Assembly (NCBI GenBank): GCA_963853835.1
Contig: OY970823.1
Coordinates: forward strand, 3,056,001-3,120,000
DNA from: Calendula officinalis
Taxonomy: Eukaryota; Streptophyta; Magnoliopsida; Asterales; Asteraceae
Direction of reading: 5' to 3'
Length of the DNA: 64,000 nt
Shown piece after piece: positions 56,375 through 64,000 of the stretch (the stretch's first letter is position 1; each line of letters opens with the position of its first letter). Both the position numbers and the translations under genes were made by a program. A model generated the notes under the pieces. It worked only from the letters and a program-made list of their open reading frames with translations, was not told the DNA's origin and did no database searches.

Positions 56375-56701
56375 GTAAAACGGCAATGATTACGGTATTG
56401 GGAAGTTAAACCGGCTGAAATGAAAGCCGTATCCTGTTCCAACGGTAACTTTCTTATTAAGAAAGGTTACCGTTGGGGAGTATAGGGGTTAGAATCAGTT
56501 TAACACTCTAGGACATCCAGTACCGAGTTAAAAAAATTAAATTAAAAAAAAAATTTAAAAATATAAAAATGTTTAATTTAATCTGTAAATTAATAAAAAA
56601 ATAACAATTATTTATTTTTGATAAACCAGACGAGTGATACTGAGCTGGTCAGTATTAACAGTAATACTGAGCAGACAATATCAGAAGAAATTTTAGAAGA
56701 T

Positions 56702-59700
56702 TTAAGGATTCAGCATGCTCAATTGCCCTAGTAGATACATAAACCTTTCTTCAGAGAGAGGTTTAGTAAACACATCAGCCAATTGGTCCTCTGTAGGAAC
56801 GAAATCTACCTCAACGTTACCCTTTTCCACATTATCTCGAATAAAGTGGTGTCTGATATCAATGTGCTTTGTTCTTGAGTGATGGACTGGGTTCTCAGTG
56901 ATAGCAATAGCACTCTTGTTATCACAATGAATGGGTGTCTTCTGAAAGTTGAATCCATAGTCCATAAGTTGATACTGCATCCATAAGAGTTGAGCACAAC
57001 AACTTCCTGTAGCAACATATTATGCCTCTGCTGTGGAAGTTGCTACTGAATTTTGCTTCTTGGATGACCAACCAACCAATCTTCCATCAAGGAATTGACA
57101 TCCCCCACTTGTGCTTTTTCTGTCCAACCTGCAACCTGCATAATCTGCATCTGCATACCCTTCAAGGTCAAATTCTAAGTCTTTGGGATACCAAAGACCC
57201 ATGTTAGGAGTACCTGAAAGATATCTAAACATACGCTTAAAAACTTTCTTATGTGATTCCTTATGATCAGCCTGATACCGAGCACACAAACATGTTGCAA
57301 ACATGATATCAGGCCTGCTAGCTGTTAAGTAAAGTAAGGAACCAATCATACCTCGGTATATGGATTGCCATACTGGCTTACCAGTCTCATCCTTACTTAT
57401 CTTATCCTGAGTACCCATAGGAGTATGCATGGAAGATAAATTTTCAAATTTGTATTTCTTCAGCATGTCATGCACATACTTACTTTGGTTTATAAATGTG
57501 CCATCAGGATTTTGATCGACATGTAAACCAAGAAAATAAGTAAGTTCTCCCATCATACTCATCTGATACTGAGATGACATTATCTTAGCAAACCAATCAC
57601 ACATGGAGTTGTCAGTGGAGCCAAAGATAATATCATCAACATATATCTGAATGAGTAAGATGTCAGACCCTTTCCTTTTTGAAAATAGAGTTTTATTAAT
57701 TTTACCTCGAGTAAATTTATTTTCAAGTAGGTACTCAGACAGGGTATCATACCAGGCTCTTGGAGCTTGTTTGAGCCCATACAAAGCTGTATCAAGCTTG
57801 AAAACATAATTAGTAAATTTAGGATCAACAAAACCTGGGGGCTGTTTAACATAAACTTCCTTTTACAGTTTTCCATTTAGGAAGGCACTCTTGACATCCA
57901 TCTGAAAAACCTCGAAGTTTTTGAAAGCTGCATATGCAAGATACAGCCTAATAGCTTCAATTCTTGCAACTGGTGCAAAAGTTTCATCATAGTCAATGCC
58001 TTTTTCTTGCCTGTAGCCCTGAGCAACCAGTCTTGCCTTGTTTCTGATTACAACACCATCCTTGTCCATCTTGTTTCTGAACACCCACTTAGTACCAATC
58101 ATAGTTTTGCCAGAAGGAGGTGGTACTAAGTTCCATACCTTGTTTCTTTCAAATTATGTAAGCTCTTCTTGCATAGCTTCTACCCATTCTTCATCTAATA
58201 AAGCTTCATCAGCTTTCTTTGGTTCCATGGTAGACAGAAAGCTTGAGAAGAAACAAAAGTTAGCAGTGGCTTGGGGTTCAAATGCTAACTTTCTTCTTGT
58301 TTGGACACCTTGTTCAATTGGACCAATGATATTTAAATGTTGATGATCTCTGTGTTCCCTAAGATTGTTTCCTAAGGGACTATTTGAAGCAAGGTCAATA
58401 ATATCTTGTTGAACTGGAGTGTTGTCTATCTGATACTGAGTTGAATTATGTTCAGTATTAGACAGTTCATGTTGTTGTTCTTCTTCATTTTGCAGATCTG
58501 AGGTGGATTCTTGGGAAGTGTTGGATGTTTCACCTTTTTCATATGTGGAGTTGTTCAGATCAATAATTGGGAACTCAGTGTTGAGGTTCTTAGAGATGGG
58601 AACCTCAGTATTTATTGCACTGGGATTATTTTGAGTTTTGGATTGATCAATATCACTCATACCATGTTCAACATAGTATGGGTGAGACATGGGCTGGTCA
58701 GCATTGGAGTTTTCTGGATTACATAAGGTGTCTAGACCACTTATGTCCTCCTTTGCTGAAGTAGAATGCACATCCAGGTTTTCATCAAAAGTAACATGGA
58801 TGGATTCTTCAATCACCTTTGTAGATATACTAAACACTCTAAAAACCTTGGAGTGTGGTGAATAGCCAATGAACACACCTTCATTTTCTTTGGGAGCAAA
58901 TTTGTTGAGATTTTGTTTAGTACTTAGTACAAAACATTTACTCCCAAAGATGTGGAAATATTCCACATTAGGAACCCTGCCATGATATAACTCATAAGGA
59001 GTCTTGTGGTGTCTCTGGACTAAGGTAGCTCTGTTATGTGTAAAGTTTGCATAGTTTACAGCTTCAGCCCAGAAGCTCAGTGCCAGTCCAGGATGGCATA
59101 ACAAAGATCTTGCAGCTTCAATCAATGTTCTATTTTTCCTTTCTACAACACCGTTTTGTTGTGGTGTGTAGGCTGCAGAGAAGTTTTGTACGATTCCCTT
59201 GTCTTCACAGAAATCTGCTAATACTGAGTTCTTAAACTCAGTACCATGGTCACTTCTTAGTTGTTTGACCTTGTTGCCTTTCTGAAGTTCTTCTCTTTTG
59301 ATGAAGAAAATGATCTTTGTTGTAGCATCAGATTTGGTCTTAAGGAAGATGACCCAAGTGTATCTTGAGTATTCATCAACCATGACCAATGTATAGATAT
59401 TTTTGCCCAGATATGGTGTACTAATGAGGCCAAAAAGATCCATATGTATCATAGTAAGAGGTTCATTGATTGAATGGATGACGTTAAATTTAAATGAACT
59501 CTTCTTGAGCTTGCCCATTTCGCATGTTGTACACAACTTATCTTTAGAATAAGTAATTGTGGGCAACCCTCTCACCAACTTCTTCATACTGAGCTCATTA
59601 ATATTTCTAAAGTTGATGTGAGAGAGTTTCTTGTGCCACATCCAGTTCAGTTCTGGGTTGAATTTAGAAAGCAGGCATACACGAATAGTAGGGTCTAGTT

Positions 59701-60043
59701 CAGACAAGTTGACCACATAGACATCTTTCTCTCTTCGAGCAATGAGTACAGGTTGCCCCTTGTCATTGTAGATGATTCCCGCAGTCTTCCTGAAGCGAGC
59801 TTCATTGTCATCATCACACATCTGGCTGATACTGAGCAGATTGTGTTGCAGACCCTCTACATAGGCAACTCTTTTGAAAGTTATGTTGTCTGCCTTGATC
59901 ACTCCATATCCGCTTGTTTTTCCTACTGAATCATCCCCAAACTTGACAAAAGGACCCTTCGCTGTTGTATAGTTTAGAAGGCACTCCATACTGTCAGTCA
60001 TGTGTCATGAGCAGCTACTATCTAAGTACCATTTTCTGTCACC
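56702..60043 (-). pseudogene. Element C Pol, multiply broken
   Basis: The protease site reads DSSCS-stop-HMT: the catalytic Gly became Ser and an Arg codon became TGA. Integrase motifs RSDHGTEF and NGVVERKNRT are intact. Stops: TAA after EELT (58154), TAA after LNGKL (shared with D), and TAA within STAEA of RNase H (57020). YVDDIIFGS is present. Clearly dead. Confidence 0.88.
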
Positions 60044-61379
60044 CTGCACAAGACACAAAATTATGATTAGTTCTTTTTAGGAACCCATTTTTGAATGGGA
60101 CCTTTAGTAGGAGAAACATGTTTAGACTTGATCTCTTTAAATGGAGAGGTCAGTATCACTTCAGGAGTAACCTTGGAGGTTTTCTTTGGTGATACTGACT
60201 AATTTTCTCTCTTCTTCTTTGGTACTGAGTACCTAGGATTTGAGAGATCAGTCAGCATTCATCTCCCTTATGACCAGTATGATGACATCTATAACATTTT
60301 CTAGGCCTATTCCTAAACATGTTTTCATAAGGAATTTTAGAAAATTGTTTCTCTTTTGACTGATCAGTATCAGTAAGTTTTGCAAACATTTGACTTAAAA
60401 ATTTAATCTGATCACCAATAGATTTTAAAATGCTATTTTTCTCATTTTTAATAGGTTGTCTAATATTATTTTTAACTAGTTTTGGAGGAGATGGATCTGG
60501 TTTCTTCTTTTTATTTGGCAAACAAGTCTAATGATGTTTATACTTCTTGCTTTTCCCACTTGAAGATCCTGGTGAAGTTGGTTTTTGATTAACATGTTTT
60601 AAAATGACAACTTTAACAGGCTCTTTAGGTTCTTCAGTACATGAATTTTCTGTTCCTGCAACATCAGTATTAGTTATAACACTAGATGTAGAAGTTGTTT
60701 CCTTTTCATTCTATATTTCAAATGTATTTGTATTAAATTATAATTCAAATAGTGGAACAGCAGATGTGTCATACTGCATTACATCGGGTTCAGTATCAGA
60801 AATTTCTTTTTCAGGAAATTCAATACTGAGCTCTTGTAGTTCACTATAACACTTTGAACACATAGATGGACCAACAGGTTTATCAAAAATGATTTTGTCC
60901 TCATCATCTGACTCAGTTTGACATCCGACTTCACAAAATGTTTTGGATTTGACCAACTGAATAGGGTTCATATCAGAATATTCTTCAAATAAATCATCAA
61001 AATTGTTTCTATTTTTTAACTGAGTATCAACACCGAGTGCAGCCCTTACATTTTCTGGAAATTGTTGATTTAGACATTTATTTAATTTAATAGATGCATT
61101 TCCCCAAGATTTACACTGATTCTCAAATTTTTCTTTTTCTAATTTGTGTAAGTGAGCTTTATCAGCTAATCTTTGGTTAATGTCTTGTAAGTTTAAAAAA
61201 TTTAATTCTAAATCTTTAAATTTTGCTAATTTATCTAAATGTTCATTATTTACCCTTTCAAGTTCAAGAATAGTTAATTTTAAAGCTTTTTCTTTCTGTA
61301 CTAAAGTTTTAAGATCAACAATCATGTACTCAAAAATCTTTTCTTTTTCATTCACTGAATAAGTTTGAAAGGAACTCAC
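60044..61379 (-). other. Putative gag-pol intron of element C
   Basis: Donor TACAAG/GTGAGTTCC and acceptor TTGTGTCTTGTGCAG/GG, both in phase 0 relative to the gag and pol frames despite decay of the coding sequence around them. Confidence 0.55.
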
Positions 61380-62224
61380 CTTGTAAAATTGAGTGGAATC
61401 CCAATCAGTATGAACACTCATCCTCTCAGCTTCTTTGATATCCTTTTCAAAGGAGCTCTTCAAATCCTCTTCAGTGAAAGCCATGAAGGCTTTGTTTTCA
61501 ACTTCTTCCTCATCATCACTGAGCTCTTCATCCATCCAAGCTTCAGAGTAAAGTGCTTGATGAGGTGCTCCATTCCCTGCTGCTCCTTTGACCTTGCTCC
61601 AGTTCTTCAACTTGACATACTTGTCACCATTTAGCTCGGTATGCAATCTTATCATTCTGATCATTTTCAGATGACTTTGTATGACATGGATAATATCATG
61701 GATAATAGTATTGAACCTGTTATAAGATCATGGATAATAGTATTGAACCTGTTATAGAGAGTGGTGATGTCTTCATTAGGACTTGAGAAGAAGTTTTCAT
61801 ACTTTCTTCTCATATTGCTCGATCTCTGCAACTTCACCTTAGATGTGCCTTTATAGGTAACTGATAAGCTATCCCACATAGCTTTTGAAGTTGGCAATTT
61901 CATAATTGCATTCAGTATTTCTTTGGTAACTGCATTACCAATCACCCCCTTTGCTCTGGAGTCAAGACTGCACAACTGACGGTCAGTATCAGTCCATGTA
62001 TGCTTCAGTTTTCGTATGGTTCTTGTGCTTACAGGAGCATCATCAGTAGCTACAACGGGTTCCATAGTTTGTGGAATGATGGGACCATCAGTCAGCACTG
62101 TGAGCTTCTCATGATGAATGGATTCAAGATACCATTGTGCTTTCAACTTCCACTGATGAAAGTCTTTGCCATCAAAGATTGGCACACCCTTTCCAGACAT
62201 AACTGGTGCAACAATGGAACACAT
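60067..62224 (-). pseudogene. Element C Gag, deleted
   Basis: N-terminal gag from 62224 (SIVAPVMSGKG). A local tandem duplication around 61690-61755 and a deletion join HDLI directly to the region after the zinc knuckle (61664), so the first knuckle is missing. Coiled coil at 60738-61400 is open; later frames break near 60730 and 60530. Second knuckle CYRCHHTGHKGDEC at about 60250-60300. Ends at 60067. Confidence 0.8.
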
Positions 62225-62308
62225 TTTGGTTTTTGTAGGTCGGGGAGGGTATGTATAGGGAATGGCTGCCAGGGTAATAGATCGACTAAATAAGCGTTTA
62301 TTTAGCTT

Positions 62309-62320
62309 GCTCTGATACCA
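62309..62320 (-). other. Element C primer-binding site
   Basis: Minus-strand TGGTATCAGAGC two bases from the LTR. Confidence 0.9.
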
Positions 62321-62322
62321 GT

Positions 62323-62823
62323 TGTTAGGTCACAACAACCCTGGTTTGTTTGCTAATTGTTAGATTATAATTTACTTAAGACAATTAAGGTGATAAACAC
62401 AGTAATTTAGTCAAACGTATATTATTCCACAAAGTGTGGCTTGTAGCGAAAATACAAAACCACTTAACAATTACAAAGGATATGAAATTGAATGTATAGA
62501 TTTGTGAGTACTCCTTTGCCAAGCGATCTCTATTTATATTGATATAGAGATCTTACAAGATGAGCAAAGGAGTAATGGAAGGACCGGTCAAGGAAAGTGA
62601 CTAAGATCAAGGGATTTGATCTAGTCAGTTATATTTTGAGAATGTAACTCAGTCCTTCCACTCAGTATTGGATTTCCAATACTGAGTTCTGATACTGAGT
62701 GGCCAATACTGGCTACTCATTATCACACCGAGACTTAGCTAATTTTCTACAATCTAATCTAAGCTAGTCTAGGTTTTCTTGTTATCTTAAGATCCTAAAG
62801 GGGTAAGGCTTTTTGCCTTAACA
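62323..62823 (-). repeat. Element C 5' LTR
   Basis: 501 bp, TGTTAGGTCAC...CTTAACA, more diverged from its partner than D's pair. TATA hairpin present. Confidence 0.9.
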
Positions 62824-62928
62824 ATTAAATCTATTAAGCCCATAACTATACTTACTACAATGATTAAGCCCAAACCTCCCTAGGACTACACTAATTACAT
62901 ATTATTAAGTACAAAACTAGTCCTAACA
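62824..62928 (-). repeat. Element B 5' LTR, distal part
   Basis: Begins ATTAAATCTATT and ends CTAGTCCTAACA. Together with 39501-39730 it makes an LTR of about 330 bp. Assignment rests on its position directly beyond element C and on TG...CA ends for the joined LTR. Confidence 0.65.
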
Positions 62929-64000
62929 AGAGCAAATTGACAACCTTCATAATTTTGAATTGGTGAGGTATTCTCATAGATATTATTGAGATCTCGAAAG
63001 TGTAGGGCTAGCTCATTTCTACTTGTATCCGTATCACTTGATTCTTCAGATTAACCATGACTAGACTCTTCTTCACTTGGAGTTATTGAAGGGGAGCTAC
63101 CTGAACTATGAGTGCTATACATTGACCTGGTTATTTTCATTAAATTTCTTCATCGGGAAACACCATGCCTTTCACACACGTAACTTCATCTTGATTGCTA
63201 TTGTTCTTTATTACTTCATTACATGCTCCCTGCTCATAAAAGACTACATCCTTGCTTGTTATAACTTGTTTTTTAACCGGATCAAACAAATGATATGCTT
63301 TCGAGTTAGGTGAATACCTAACAAAGATGCATTTTTTTTATTTAGCATCCAACTTTGTTCTTATTTTAGAGGGAACAAGAGCATATGCTATACAACCAAA
63401 CACCTTCAGTTGACTTACAGATAGCTTGTTACCATACCACATCTCAATGGCATTTTTCCGGAAATGGCGGTGGACGGAGATAAAGAGATAATATAAACGG
63501 TTGTTGCAACAACTTCTCCCTAAAAATCATTTGACAGCCCTTTTGCTTGGAGCATACATCGCGCCATCTCGACAACGGTTCCGTTTTTTGTTTCTGCGAT
63601 TCTGTTTTGCTCCAGTGTATACGGGGCTATTAAATCAGGATTCATGCCATGCTCTGCACAAAATTCGTTAAACATATTCCCAGTAAACTCCCCACCTCGA
63701 TCTGTTCTCAAGGTCCCGATTAGATATCCACTTTCTTTTACAATTTTCATCTTAAACTTCTTAAACAAGTTCGAACTTTCTGATTACATGTTCAAAAAAT
63801 ACACTGAACTCATACGAGTATAATCATCAGTTAACAAGAAAAAAATAAGAATTACCTCCCAAAGATTTAGGTGATGTTTGTTATTTGACAAAAACTCTTC
63901 CTGGGGTCTTTTGTCTTCGCGGCGCAGACCACGCGGCCACGCTGGAAAAAGTCTCCCGCATATATTTGTTTTTTTGAAGCTCATAGATCTTTTTATGTCT
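62929..64000 (-). mobile_element. TNT1-like copia fragment F
   Basis: Minus-strand integrase of another copia lineage, stop-ridden, continuing off the right edge. Element B's LTR ends against it, so F was probably the target of B. Confidence 0.7.
63240..63984 (-). pseudogene. Element F integrase fragment
   Basis: From right to left: TDDYTRMSSVYFL (integrase core start), LRTDRGGEFTGNMF (second catalytic Asp), APYTLEQNRIAETKNGTVVE (E region, with substitutions), then SGKMPLRCG and HLTRKHIICLIR, typical of the segment after the core. Stops and frame changes at about 63783, 63519 and 63415. The pattern matches TNT1/RLC-type integrase and not the neighbouring families. Confidence 0.75.

Larger units (their letters stand above)
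39731..62823 (-). mobile_element. Element C, copia nested in B's LTR
   Basis: ACTCAGTATC-family element with 501-bp LTRs. The 3' LTR is split by D into 39731-40005 and 51493-51717 (275+225 bp, together the expected length). The 5' LTR is 62323-62823. Flanks ATTAC (39726-39730) and ATTAA (62824-62828) are an imperfect target duplication, and B's LTR resumes directly after it. Internal genes are heavily mutated, and a solo LTR sits in the 3' gene. Confidence 0.88.

Overview
This window is plant nuclear DNA packed with LTR retrotransposons. One host gene is recognisable, a seven-exon PLP aminotransferase of the tyrosine/nicotianamine aminotransferase type (14141-16377). The introns, the plant Ty1/copia and chromodomain Ty3/gypsy elements and a tRNA-derived SINE point to a eudicot. 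The long extra gene downstream of copia pol resembles predicted proteins I recall mainly from Asteraceae (daisy family). The family assignment is an inference of moderate strength.

Layout. 1-1180: a TCGAGATC-rich array plus leader-like sequence, related to the leader of a minus-strand copia at 38.7-39.5 kb. 1181-12608: a complete plus-strand copia (Copia-1) whose 616-bp LTRs look identical and which has a perfect 5-bp target duplication. 12609-16440: a 58-bp inverted repeat, a SINE with a 21-bp target duplication, and the aminotransferase gene. 17198-18343 and 26521-28330: an old minus-strand copia remnant (X), split by a complete plus-strand chromovirus (Gypsy-1, 18344-26520). 28331-64000: a stack of minus-strand copia elements nested in one another. 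A (28331-32559) abuts the RNase H of B. B's 5' LTR is split by C (39731-62823). C's 3' LTR is split by D (40006-51487), and C's extra gene is split by a solo LTR (53063-53556). B itself lies against a TNT1-like fragment F at the right edge.

The most interesting content is how the copia elements appear to be expressed. In five copies from three families, gag and pol are separate and out of frame. Each copy has a 5' splice-site-like sequence after the gag zinc knuckle and a 3' splice-site-like sequence just before the protease, and both fall exactly on codon boundaries. Splicing would fuse gag to pol, while the retained intron encodes a longer gag. Copies with a 3' region carry an extra two-domain gene downstream of pol, with its own TATA box 127-131 bp before the ATG. 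In C and D this gene also has a roughly 685-bp intron. Each family is sprinkled with its own short motif: TACTACTG(A/G)T in Copia-1 and ACTCAGTATC in the A/C/D family.

Gypsy-1 carries in each LTR four tandem hairpins with a constant loop and stems that covary. Most minus-strand copies are broken by stops, frameshifts and deletions. Copia-1 is intact apart from its 3' gene, which has one frameshift and one stop. All splice, promoter and RNA-structure claims are read from sequence only; RNA evidence is needed to prove them.
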